DNA from: Rhizopus sp. PT2906
Lineage: Eukaryota; Mucoromycota; Mucoromycetes; Mucorales; Rhizopodaceae
Direction: 5' to 3'
DNA: 12,662 bases
NCBI GenBank assembly: GCA_025529335.1
Contig: JAMYHX010000780.1
Location: 1-12,662 of the forward strand
A program made the translations under genes and the position numbers. This document shows positions 1-8,338 of this stretch, in pieces; within the stretch, counting starts at the first letter, position 1; each line of letters opens with the position of its first letter. The notes beneath the pieces were generated by a model. That model had not been told where the DNA came from. It saw only the letters and a program-made list of their open reading frames with translations, and did no database searches.

Positions 1-73
<73 letters not shown>
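1..73. repeat. 73-nt poly(A) homopolymer at the window edge
   Basis: The first 73 bases are all A, followed by GAGAAAACC. Nothing upstream is visible, so it cannot be decided whether this is the A-rich tail of a retroposed element, a genomic homopolymer, or an assembly edge. No target-site duplication or retroelement body can be seen next to it. Confidence 0.9.
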
Positions 74-80
<7 letters not shown>

Positions 81-685
81 CCAGGCAATCTTAAAAATGC
101 TTTATAAGAGTTGTAAAAGGAACTACAATGAAACATATAAGCTTTTGATGCTTGTGTATGCAAAGAATAGACAATAATGAAAAGGAACAGCAGGTGCCTT
201 CCATGATTCTTTCATTCAAACCTTCAAAGAGACACAGACATGAGCCATGGCCATAGCTTTATTATTCCACAATAGAAAGCATCCGATTTTATTCAACATT
301 ATAACTAGGCTGCGTTTTATTTCTTTGCGCGCAATAACCCTGTCTTGTTTGTTCTTTCAACAGGATCGCTCTGATCAAAAGATGGGTGTTTTATTGATTT
401 CTGATCTAGACGATCGTTATTATTGAAATATATATATCTCGAGATTCACTTCCGTTTTATCCTTTTACGTATAAATCACAGTAAATCTCTTCATCGATCC
501 ATCATTTTAACATGTCTTTTACAATAATTCAAACATGAGGTTAACCAGATAAAGAAAAAGAGATAAAAATAAAAACAACTGGCTGTGTAATCAGGCTGAG
601 CAAACGCATCTTTTATAAATAAATAAGAAAAAGCCCACTTCTGCCATATAATTAGAAACAGGCGTGTTTTCGTAATAAATTGATT
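74..685. other. Gene-free stretch downstream of NUP54
   Basis: No convincing coding exon, tRNA or structured RNA is visible on either strand. The only longish frame is a 71-codon one on the minus strand just past the NUP54 stop. It is low-complexity and Phe/Tyr-rich, as expected of AT-rich noncoding DNA. The 3' UTR of NUP54 must run into the right-hand part of this interval. The left-hand part could hold the terminus of an unseen gene, but nothing supports that. Confidence 0.5.
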
Positions 686-691
686 TTTATT
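686..691 (-). terminator. AATAAA polyadenylation signal of NUP54
   Basis: Reading the minus strand, a canonical AATAAA begins four bases after the NUP54 stop codon. It is the closest hexamer to the stop and is probably used for 3'-end formation. Other A/T-rich hexamers follow further downstream near 610-630, so the actual site is not certain. Confidence 0.5.
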
Positions 692-695
692 ACAT

Positions 696-2402
696 TCATT
701 TAGCATTCTTTATTGTTTCTACGATCTCATCCATCTTTCTTGTATCAGCTTTTAATATACTTGCAATATGCAAAATGCCCTGCTGGTCATCCTCGAGAAC
801 CTATAGACAACATGAGCTTATGTTTACACACACACACACACACACATTATATATATATACCTTTGCGATTCTATTGGTATCTTCTTCACTAACTGACCGC
901 CAAACTTCATTTTTGTTATTCGCATCTGACAATGCTGCCTTGGCTGTTTGAAGTCGATTCCATAAATGAACCATCTTTGCATGAAGTTCTTCAGGACTAT
1001 TATCTGGTGCTGCTAATTGGTTTAATTGTTCAAGCGTCTTTTCTTCTTCTGCATTTAGTGGGAAATTTTTATAACGAAGAACTTGGCTATATCGAAGAAG
1101 CTACAAAAGAAGGGGTTAGTCGTTAATGATAGCGGTTGATATCACTTTACTCGTAGCAATCGTTGAGTCAGGTTGATATGGCGACGTTTATGTTCTTCTA
1201 ATTTCACCAATGTTTTAAGTAGATATTCACGTTGAACTGACGCTAATCTTTGTCCAATTTCCTAAAATGTTGGTTCAATGACAGGTGCTCGCTTGACCTT
1301 ATTTCTTTGTTACCTTTAGTTTGTCTTGATATATTTCATTTTGCTGGGACTGAATCTCCATACGTTTTAATATATCGTCAAATCCAACAGCCAAAACCGG
1401 CACTAGGCTGTTTAAGGGTAAACGATTTAATCGTATGCATATAAATTAGCTGTCAATAAAGCTTACCATGTTGGATCGGGATTCTTTCGAATAGCTTCAT
1501 TCCACAAGTTTTCATCTTGATTAGGTGGACGAACATACAGGTGAACTTCATCGCGTGGCACCATGTTGTAAAAATAATGCTACAGAACAGTTTAATATAC
1601 AACAATAAACAGCATGGTTGATTATTTACTCTAAAGTGACAAAGAGGGGAAGTGGGATCAAAGTGTGCTCTGATAAGTGCAAGCTCTTGCCAAACTTTCT
1701 CTTGAACTTGTGGTTGATTCATTTGTTGTTGTTGTTGTTGTAAATTTTGCATTCCAAAACCAGTCTGTTGTTGTTGTTGCTGCTGGTTACTGCCAAATGA
1801 CCCAAATCCTCCAAACGCAGGTTTTGCTTGGCTTACATTGGTTGTCATTGTTGTAGCTGAAGGGTTAGAAAATGAACCAAAACCACTAAATCCAGTTGAT
1901 CCAAAGCCGCCTGTTGTGGTAGTAGTAGTAGTAGTAGTAGCCGCATTACCAGCAGGCTGATTGGCTCCAAACGAAAAAGATCCAGTTGATGTCGCTGGTG
2001 TTTGTCCAAAACCAGTAGGTGCAGATGAAGTTGCTCCAAATGTGTTTCCTGCTGCTGATTTCTGGCCAAAGCCTCCAAAGCCGCCTTTTTCTTAAAATTA
2101 GCATTGTTCAATGATGAGGTTTTATTCACATACCACCAAAAGAGGTACTGGCATTTGGTGTTGTTCCAAATAAAGTACCTGCACTTGTGTTGCTACTTGT
2201 ACCAGATAGGATGCCAGTTGAGGAATTAGGGTTGGTTCCAAAAGTGTTGCTGCTTGGAGTGGCTCCAAATAAGGTACCAGCTGATGATTGTGTATTGGCT
2301 GTATTATGTTAGTATTTTATGGTTTTAAAAAAAGCACATCTATTCACCTGTGTTTCCAAACGTCACATTTGGTTGACTTGTCGATGTTCCAAACGCATTC
2401 AT
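696..2402 (-). CDS. NUP54: Nucleoporin NUP54 (yeast Nup57 type), 8 exons, 447 aa
   Basis: FG-nucleoporin of the central-channel trimer (Nup62/Nsp1, Nup58/Nup49, Nup54/Nup57), which forms the nuclear-pore permeability barrier. My exons are 2402-2348, 2298-2134, 2090-1630, 1579-1467, 1407-1314, 1261-1151, 1100-861 and 800-696. All seven introns (43-60 nt) are GT-AG, and the frame closes exactly to 447 codons plus TGA. Residues 1 to about 195 are FG-rich (GFG, SFG, TFG, LFG motifs in Ser/Thr/Asn/Gln-rich spacers) with a run of nine Thr and two poly-Gln runs. From about residue 205 the conserved helical domain begins. It includes the family signature ELALIRAHFDP, then CHFR joined to HYFYNMVPRDE across an intron, then a coiled-coil C-terminus. 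Length is close to the roughly 500 aa of animal NUP54. The start is the first ATG of the open FG frame. Family assignment is strong. Exon borders are inferred from splice motifs, and the acceptor at 2091 follows a TGCTAAT branch site. Confidence 0.93.
826..860. repeat. (AC)n/(TA)n microsatellite inside the last NUP54 intron
   Basis: An uninterrupted AC dinucleotide run (826-846) is followed by a TA run. On the NUP54 sense strand the intron therefore starts GTATATATATA and continues into a TG run, so the repeat directly abuts the 5' splice site at 860. Length polymorphism is likely and could alter donor spacing or pairing. Confidence 0.85.
1722..1788 (-). repeat. CAA/CAG trinucleotide tracts encoding poly-Gln in NUP54
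   Basis: Two nearby runs of TTG/CTG on the plus strand (about 1722-1742 and 1768-1788) read as CAA/CAG on the coding strand. They give two poly-Gln stretches (6 and 7 Gln) between the FG repeats and the helical domain. Mixed CAA/CAG codons suggest some age or selection on the protein rather than a fresh expansion. Confidence 0.8.
1912..1940 (-). repeat. ACT trinucleotide tract encoding nine Thr in NUP54
   Basis: On the coding strand, six ACT codons followed by ACC, ACA and ACA encode a nine-threonine run within the FG domain. It is in frame, so unit-length changes would be tolerated. Poly-Thr or poly-Ser spacers are common in FG domains. Confidence 0.8.
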
Positions 2403-2718
2403 TCTCTATTTTTCTTTCTTTTGTAAAGAAAAATGAAATATTTCAACGCGTAAATTTTCTTTACAACAAAAAACATATTGACAGTCACAGCAGCTTAGAT
2501 AAAGAAGTTGCTTATTGTTCTCCGTAACTAAGCTTACCTTGTAAGAATACAAGGGAAAAAAAAAAAGAAAAGGAAAGAAATAGCCTATTTTACTATAGTC
2601 ATAAAGGCTTCATTATTTCATCTTATCTTTATTATGATGTATATTGTCTTGTTTTGAACCACCGAAAAGCAAAGAGTGGCATTAAAATCATTTTGCCTTT
2701 TTCTTTTATATTATAAAA
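2403..2718. promoter_or_regulatory. Shared divergent promoter region of NUP54 and the TMEM42-like gene
   Basis: This 316-bp gap separates the two divergent start codons and must hold both promoters and both 5' UTRs. Pyrimidine-rich and A-rich stretches lie near each start, and a purine run sits near 2555-2580. A 79-codon plus-strand frame overlapping 2288-2527 runs into NUP54 and looks like chance. I see no clear TATA box or other recognisable factor site. Confidence 0.4.
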
Positions 2719-3236
2719 ATGACAAGTAAAGCTTCCTTTATATTCTTTGCTATTACTTCTGGCCTATTTGCTGCATTTTCTTCTGTTTTTGCAAAATTGT
2801 TTTCCGATGAAAAGACAAAGCTACTCCATTCGTACATTCAACTGAGTTTTGTTTCTGAAGAGGTAAATACAAGAAAGAAAGAGAAAGAGTCAAGAGAGTA
2901 ATAAGACTATAGACAACTTTACTTGCAACGCGAATCCTATTTTTTGCTTTTACATTTATATGTAATTCAGTCATGTGGACCATGTTCACTAAAGCATTAA
3001 ACTCTGCATCATCTTCAGTGCAGGTCTCCATTGTGAATGGAGCTGCCAATTTTAGTGCCTCTGTAAGCAAAAATTATCATTTTCTTGTAGTGAATTCATT
3101 TGATTCTTGTATGTAGGCAATCTTGGGGTATTTAATATTTAATGAACCCTTAGCCGTACGATGGTGGATAGGTGCATGCTTTATCTTGTCAGGCACAATT
3201 TTATTATCAAAGTCACAAAAGGAAAAGAAGGAATAA
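2719..3236 (+). CDS. TMEM42-like small DMT/EamA-type membrane protein, 3 exons, 137 aa
   Basis: Exons 2719-2862, 2913-3062 and 3117-3236 join in frame (48 + 50 + 39 codons, then TAA) across GT-AG introns of 50 and 54 nt. The product has about four hydrophobic segments: residues about 6-27, 50-75, 85-108 and 112-130. Visible motifs are GLFAAFSSVFAKL near the N-terminus, NSVMWTMFTKALNSASSS in the middle and NEPLAVRWWIGACFILSG towards the end. This matches TMEM42-like half-size members of the drug/metabolite transporter fold, which are about 140-160 aa. The C-terminus is lysine-rich, compatible with a cytosolic tail or an ER-retrieval-like signal. Substrate and organelle are unknown for the family. 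The stop codon lies within an AATAAA hexamer, and the convergent hydrolase gene ends 8 bp away. Confidence 0.85.
3200..3205 (-). terminator. AATAAA signal for the hydrolase gene, inside the neighbour's last exon
   Basis: On the minus strand a canonical AATAAA sits about 40 nt past the hydrolase stop, within the last coding exon of the TMEM42-like gene. If used, the hydrolase mRNA is antisense to that exon. Confidence 0.4.
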
Positions 3237-3237
3237 A
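3232..3237 (+). terminator. AATAAA overlapping the stop codon of the TMEM42-like gene
   Basis: The TAA stop at 3234-3236 lies inside a perfect AATAAA. Cleavage at the usual 10-30 nt downstream would fall inside the 3' end of the convergent hydrolase coding region. Confidence 0.45.
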
Positions 3238-3244
3238 GAAGAAA

Positions 3245-4102
3245 TCAATCTTTACAAAATTGTGCAATATGATCAGCAACTTGTTGACTGTGATCTAGGA
3301 TGACCATATGGAGTGCGTCTGGTATGATCACCTTTTGACATTTGATATTACGCTGATGATTGATCTCATAAAAATCCTCCATATCTTGTCTTGTAAGCAC
3401 ATCATGTTCAGGGATGATTAATAGCATGGGTGTCTTAATCACTGACACGTCCTGCTCTACTAAAAGTGAGTTTGCTACCTCTGCAAAACATTGGTATAAG
3501 GCAAGATCTGATATCTGTATCATTGCTCTGTTAATGTCTTCTTGAGACTTGGCCAATTTGGCAGATTGAACGATGGCCATTTTAGAATATTGAATAATGC
3601 CCGGTGTCGGGGGTTCCTGGTATTTCTTCCATTCTTGCCTTGATCGTAAAAGGCCAGGAACAGTACATGCAATAGGAATCACGCCCTTGAGTTCAACCTG
3701 TCGTTGTCTTGACCATCCTGGATCCTTTTCGTACCTAGACGCGTATAAAAGAGATAGGACACCACCCATGGATAGTCCACTGATATACAAAGGAATACGA
3801 CAGGAAGAAGAAGAATAGTGTGTGTGCACAAGATGTGATAGGATATAGTCTAAGTCATCCAATACATCAGAAAAGCGAAACTCGGTCTGTTGATCGTCTA
3901 CAGGTTGAGATTGACCATGATAGCGAATATCACACGTGAGTACTCTATAAGACTGTTTCACCAAGACAGTCTTCAGGTCATCATAATGATTCAAGCCACC
4001 GCCTGCTCCATGAATTAACCATATCAAGGGACTATCGACGCTATTCCCTGCTCCATCGAATTGATAATTCAATCTCATATTACCTCTTGTTATAATGACC
4101 AT
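3245..4102 (-). CDS. Alpha/beta hydrolase fold protein, 285 aa, intronless
   Basis: A single uninterrupted frame encodes a serine hydrolase of the alpha/beta fold. HGAGGG at residues 31-36 is the oxyanion-hole loop after strand 3. G-L-S-M-G-G at 109-114 is the nucleophile elbow with Ser111. PEHD at 231-234 supplies the acid Asp234, and ALHMV near 263-267 supplies the catalytic His265, so the triad is complete and correctly spaced. Residues about 145-215 form a helical cap. There is no signal peptide or transmembrane segment, so it is probably cytosolic. Length is typical of the family (270-300 aa). The substrate cannot be told; an esterase, lactonase or lipase-like role is possible. It diverges from the HINT gene (342 bp between starts) and converges on the TMEM42-like gene. 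The first ATG is used because the frame is closed upstream; Met9 is an alternative. Confidence 0.88.
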   Translation of the reverse strand: MVIITRGNMRLNYQFDGAGNSVDSPLIWLIHGAGGGLNHYDDLKTVLVKQSYRVLTCDIRYHGQSQPVDDQQTEFRFSDVLDDLDYILSHLVHTHYSSSSCRIPLYISGLSMGGVLSLLYASRYEKDPGWSRQRQVELKGVIPIACTVPGLLRSRQEWKKYQEPPTPGIIQYSKMAIVQSAKLAKSQEDINRAMIQISDLALYQCFAEVANSLLVEQDVSVIKTPMLLIIPEHDVLTRQDMEDFYEINHQRNIKCQKVIIPDALHMVILDHSQQVADHIAQFCKD

Positions 4103-4444
4103 CTTGAGCTCAAGTGCATATCATCGCTCATCCACGAAATCCTTATTATTATATGATTGCAGCTCTTTTGTTCGATAAATTAGGAAATTCATCTACTTTG
4201 TATCAATTAAGGAGTGAAGCGCATTACACCTTTTTTTATTCATTTTCTTTATATTCAAAATAAAACTTGTGTAGAGTATTCAATACACGTCTCTTTAATT
4301 ATGCTTTTTAAATGTATACCTTTTCCCGCTTCACGTGTAATGCACCGTAGGGCCACTTTACGCGCACTTGTTACACAAGAAAAGTTTACCTCACAGACTT
4401 CTCGGGTTTTCTTTTTTCTTTTTCATTACCTGATTGTGTGAATT
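4103..4444. promoter_or_regulatory. Divergent promoter region of the hydrolase and HINT genes
   Basis: This 342-bp gap between two divergent starts is AT-rich and shows no exon I can support. A pyrimidine-rich run (about 4408-4430) lies just before the HINT start codon, a common fungal core-promoter feature. The 75-codon plus-strand frame here has no family features and is probably chance. Confidence 0.4.
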
Positions 4445-5182
4445 ATGACCAACCAACATTTACTTGACGACTGTATCTTTTGCAAGATTATCAAGTAATA
4501 ATGATAGCAATAAAAAAGACACGGGTATGAACTAACCTTTTCTTAAAGAGGCGAGATTCCTTCTTGCAAGATTGCTGAAACGGACAAGAGGTAGGTCCAA
4601 AGTGAAAAGGAACCAAATAATAATGTATATTAGTTATGCTTTCCTTGACATCAATCCTTTGAGTGAAGGACATGCTGTAAGTTTCATAGATGCATATATC
4701 AAAATATAGATATCCTGACTCATTTATCCGTTTATAGCTCGTCATCCCCAAATGTAAATACTTTCCAAATACTGCAACGAAAAAAAAACAAACTCACGAA
4801 TGATTAGACCATGCACAGTTCTTCCATCAAGTACCTGATGATATCCTTGCAGATATGCTCCCATTAGCAAAGAAGGTTGCTATTGCTATTGGCCTGGAAG
4901 ATGGTCAATACAATCTCTTACAGGTAATGATTAAATTTAAGTTCAATGAAAAAGTACTAATGATTATATGCAGAACAACGGACCTATGGCTCATCAAGTA
5001 ATATCGCTTATTTTTTTTATCTTGTTTGTAAACTAATATTTCCTTAGGTCGTACCTCATGTTCACTTTCATATTATTCCAAAGCCTAATCCTGAACAAGG
5101 TCTTAAGATTGGATGGCCTCAACAGCAAGTAACACCGGATGATCTCAAGAAGACCTTGGAGCGTATCAAGGAAAAATTATAA
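4445..5182 (+). CDS. HNT1: HINT-type HIT-family nucleotide hydrolase, 7 exons, 141 aa
   Basis: Exons 4445-4494, 4549-4590, 4634-4676, 4738-4753, 4808-4923, 4974-4997 and 5048-5182 join in frame to 141 codons plus TAA. All introns are GT-AG, and the first has a CTAAC branch site. The product reads as a histidine-triad purine nucleoside phosphoramidase, which hydrolyses AMP-lysine-type and other nucleoside phosphoramidates. CIFCKIIKGEIP near the N-terminus (Cys10, Cys13) is a possible zinc pair. SYAFLDINPLSEGHALVIPK follows at 31-50. NNGPMAHQ (90-97) leads to the signature His101-Val-His103-Phe-His105, with His103 the expected nucleophile by family knowledge. Length fits HINT1/Hnt1 (about 126-158 aa). 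Cytosolic or nuclear location is likely. Exon 4 is only 16 nt and exon 6 only 24 nt. The stop-bearing first intron rules out read-through. Confidence 0.94.
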
Positions 5183-5644
5183 TTCAAACGGACATATTAA
5201 AGAATTGAATTTATACATATCAATAAATGATCAATTCATCTTGATAGTATAGGCAAATGACGCGAACCCCTATAGAATGACATTTCCTTCTTCTGTCGAG
5301 AATGACTACTTTATTGTTTATACATACAATGGATAACAGTAATGGTCCTTTTCTCTCTTTCTCTTTTTATCACGAGTTTATAAATATAGCTACTTTCAAA
5401 ATCTAGAACTATATTCACAAGGGTTGTACATATGCACCCTAATGTCTTCAAACCAGCACCGTGTCAACCTTTTTTTTATGAATAACTCTTTTGTCCAAGT
5501 GTGTCTGGGTAAAACTAAAAGCCAAATATGATTGGCTGAATCAAGGAATACCGTGTGAAAATGTGACTATGAAGAACGGTTTTTTAAGTTGATAAAATAC
5601 GGGATTTTTCCCTTATTTTTTTGTTTTTTCTTGATTTCTTTATC
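5183..5644 (+). promoter_or_regulatory. HINT 3' region and serine dehydratase promoter
   Basis: No gene is visible in this 462-bp gap. An AATAAA at 5222-5227 is the likely HINT polyadenylation signal. An inverted CCAAT box (ATTGG, 5531-5535) lies about 110 bp before the serine dehydratase ATG, and a T-rich run (5607-5640) precedes that start. The assignment as promoter is by position only. Confidence 0.45.
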
Positions 5645-7457
5645 ATGTTTGGCAGCATTTTGAGAAAAAGAGCATTGGGTCAATACAGACCCGCCTATTC
5701 TTTTACTAAAAGGATGATACCCATACAATCATTAAAGCATATGTCATCTACAGTCATGTCCAACACTGCTGAAGTTGAAGATAACCAATCAAACAACACA
5801 TCCCCTCAAAGCGATCATCATGCCGTCGTCTCTACCTTTGATCTTTTCTCTATCGGTGTCGGTCCATCATCTTCGCATACAGTTGGCCCAATGAGAGCAG
5901 CCAAGATTTTTATTAATGACTTGAAAGATCACAATGTACTAGATAAGGTTCATTCACTTAGAGTAGGTAATGAATTGCCGTATATGTTTATCATCCGCGG
6001 AATGGCTTATCTTTTTTATATATATATAAATAGACTTGTTTGGTTCCCTTGCGTTGACAGGTGAAGGCCATGGTACTCCTGAAGCTATCCTGATGGGGAT
6101 TGAAGGTGAAGCTCCAGATACGGTCGAGACAAGCACAATTCAATCAAGAGTCAAAGATATCAAGACAAACAAATCAATTCGTCTAGACGGAACCCATAGG
6201 ATCACATTTGACTATGATAAGCACATGGTGTTCAATTACTTCAAAACATTACCTCAACATCCAAACGGTCTTCGCTTTTGTGCCTATGACAAAAATGTCA
6301 ACATGGTGGCAACCAATGAATACTTTAGTATCGGTGGTGGCTTTGTTGTCAACGAACAGACCCAATTAGATCATGGTGAAAATGTATATTATAAGCAGAC
6401 AACAGAAAAGAATGTGGTGGCAGAACGTCGTGAACAGGACGTAGCTGTCGTCTCTTTGCCCTTTAGAAATGCTCAAGAACTGTTGGAGGTCTGTAAGCGA
6501 GAGAAGATGACGATTGCCCAAGTTGTGTTTGAAAATGAATTGAAGTGGAGCACTCCTGAGGCGATCAGAGAAAAGCTGCTCAAGATCTGGAATACAATGG
6601 ATGACAGCATCCGTAACGGTGTCATGGCTTCTCCCGATGACTATCTACCTGGTCCTCTCAAAGTGAAACGTCGTGCACCTAGACTATACAATAAACTGTT
6701 GAAAGGATTATATGGTACCCCTATGAATGCAAGCAATGGATACCATGACACTCGCATTACTTCTTCACAGCAATTGCCTACATCAAATGAGCAACAACAA
6801 GTCAGCAGTCAGTACCCACTCGCACTCAGCTTTTTACCTAAAATGCCACGAAAGAAATTTGTCCTGCCAGCTCTTGATTATCTCTCGGTCTATGCCATTG
6901 CTGTCAATGAAGAAAATGCCTGTGGAGGACGTGTGGTGACGGCACCTACAAACGGTGCAGCAGGCACTATCCCTGCTGTCTTGAAATACTATCTCGAATT
7001 CATTTCGGAGAATCCAGAAAGAGATGTCATGGAATTCCTGTTGACTACATCAGCTATCGGTATGCTGTTCAAACGAGGTGCCAGTATCTCTGCTGCTGAA
7101 GTTGGCTGTCAGGGTGAAGTCGGTGTAGCCTGTTCCATGGCAGCCGCTGGTTTCACAGCAGTGATGGGCGGTACAGTGGATCAAGTAGAAAATGCAGCAG
7201 AAATTGGTATGGAGCATAACTTGGGTCTGACGTGTGATCCAATTGGTGGTCTCGTACAGGTGCCCTGTATCGAACGAAATGCGCTCGCTGCAGTGAAGGC
7301 TATTGCTGCAGCCCAATTAGCTCTGAACGGTGAAGGTGATCATCGAGTGTCTCTTGATCAAGTTATAGAAACAATGAGACAAACTGGTCTTGATATGATG
7401 TCAAAGTATAAAGAAACAAGTCAAGGTGGTCTTGCTGTGAATGTGCCACTGTGTTAA
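5645..7457 (+). CDS. Iron-sulfur L-serine dehydratase, single chain, probably mitochondrial, 2 exons, 581 aa
   Basis: This enzyme deaminates L-serine to pyruvate and ammonia with a 4Fe-4S cluster and no PLP. Exons 5645-5966 and 6034-7457 join through a 67-nt intron into LRVDLFGSLALTGEGHGT. The beta domain carries SSSHTVGPMRAA (residues 75-86). The alpha domain carries GGRVVTAPTNGAAG, then three cysteines at 466 (GCQGE), 508 (TCDPIGG) and 519 (QVPC). These are spaced 42 and 11 residues apart, as in the Legionella enzyme. The last residue, Cys581, matches the tail cysteine that is the fourth cluster ligand in that family. About 455 aa is usual. The excess is an N-terminal leader of about 65 residues and a Gln/Ser/Asn-rich linker near 325-375. 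The leader (MFGSILRKRALGQYRP...) is basic, hydroxylated and acid-free, like a mitochondrial presequence. An in-frame ATG at 5621 would add eight residues and spoil it. Confidence 0.92.
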
Positions 7458-7799
7458 TATTTTTTTCATTTTCATAATAAAATAAAATGTTTTCATAAAT
7501 GATTTGCATACAATAATGTAAAATACACCTGAATTGATCAACTGACAACAAAAAAATTAGAATAAATAAATAGCAACATTTCTTTTTTTTATCTCTTCTT
7601 TCCCTGAAAAAGAAACAATTCAAGATGGTAGCTTTATAAAGTCATGTTTAGCTTGACGTTACACATTCAAAAGTTTTGTTGGACGACATCGTAGGTAGTG
7701 GGTAGAGGTATTGGTCTATTTTTGAGTGCACCAAGTGCACGCGTTCATCCAAGATTCAAAAATACTTAATTATATTACTGAAGCAAGAGCCAAAACTAA
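7458..7799. other. Serine dehydratase 3' region and featureless DNA
   Basis: AATAAA hexamers at 7476-7481 and 7481-7486 probably end the dehydratase mRNA. The rest has no supported gene. One small structure is visible at 7726-7740: two copies of the palindrome GTGCAC separated by CAA. Sequence from about 7760 could be a further decayed upstream part of the adjacent pseudogene, but no continuous frame shows it. Confidence 0.5.
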
Positions 7800-8252
7800 G
7801 GACGACTACTGAAGCTGAAATCTTCTGCCTCGGCTCTCCATCAAACCATTATAGAGATCCAGCATACTGTAAACATGAAGTTCATGAGAAGAGTAGTAGA
7901 TTATTGTCTACAGGCAAATTCAAAATACGATGTAGAGCCCATTCTCTTGATTTTTTGTGTAGACACTCTTCATCAGGAAATCAAAGATGATGTAGCAAGT
8001 AGTCGGCTTCCAGGGGCATATTCGTACCTCTGCAAACCATGGGCAGAGGGGTGTTTTGTTATCAGTCAAGATAGTCTAAAGTAAACCTTAACGACATCGC
8101 TTGACCCATTGGTCGCACTTGGATTGTTTCTATCCAATCGTAATGTGAAAAAGAGCGGAAGAAGGAAAAAGAATGGATTGGGTAGCTTGCTTAGAAAAAG
8201 TAAAAGGATGATTGAAATACAAAAATGCCGAGTCGCTTCGAATTGCGTTTAA
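7800..8252 (+). pseudogene. Degraded copy A of a PD-(D/E)XK-like multicopy family
   Basis: One reading frame stays open from 7800 to 8252 except for a TAA at 8082-8084. Before the stop it reads TIIEIQHTV (7845-7871), FMRRVVDYC, YDVEPILLIFC and PWAEGCFVISQDSLK. After it comes SLDPLVALGLFLSNR and a basic tail. The order matches copy B on the other strand at 8339-8909: E-I-Q, M-x-R, E-P-(I/L)-L, W-A-E-x-C-x-(V)-(I/L)-S. The E-x-Q triplet after a beta-strand resembles the catalytic motif III variant of Rpn/PD-(D/E)XK nuclease-like proteins. I recall similar proteins as multicopy families in Mucorales, but I cannot verify that here. No start codon or upstream domain is intact, and a stop lies at 7797. 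The alternative, a donor at the AAAGTAAAC over the stop, would need an intron that removes the conserved DPLVALG block, which is less likely. Confidence 0.55.
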
Positions 8253-8338
8253 AAGTACACCAAAAAAAAAAGAAAAGATGATTAAAGAATGCTTTTTTTT
8301 TTCGTTCTTGTTATTCTTTGTTCTCAAACATATCCGAT

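Noticed and set aside
491..706. 71-codon minus-strand frame, partly hydrophobic
   Set aside because: Overlaps the NUP54 stop and 3' region, has biased AT-driven composition and no family features.
932..1444. Two plus-strand frames of 64 codons each
   Set aside because: Antisense to conserved NUP54 exons that join precisely in frame.
1845..2129. 94-codon minus-strand frame rich in Leu/Gln
   Set aside because: Alternate frame of the FG-repeat exon; the overlapping frame encodes clear FG motifs and splices correctly.
2719..2901. Reading the TMEM42-like exon straight through to the stop at 2901
   Set aside because: Read-through gives a charged KEKESRE end; splicing at 2863-2912 restores the membrane segment and family motifs.
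2753..3070. 105-codon minus-strand frame
   Set aside because: Antisense to the TMEM42-like exons, which show hydrophobic segments and consistent splice phases.
5954..6136. 60-codon minus-strand frame over the serine dehydratase intron
   Set aside because: Antisense and spans the TA-rich intron; the sense exons match the family on both sides.
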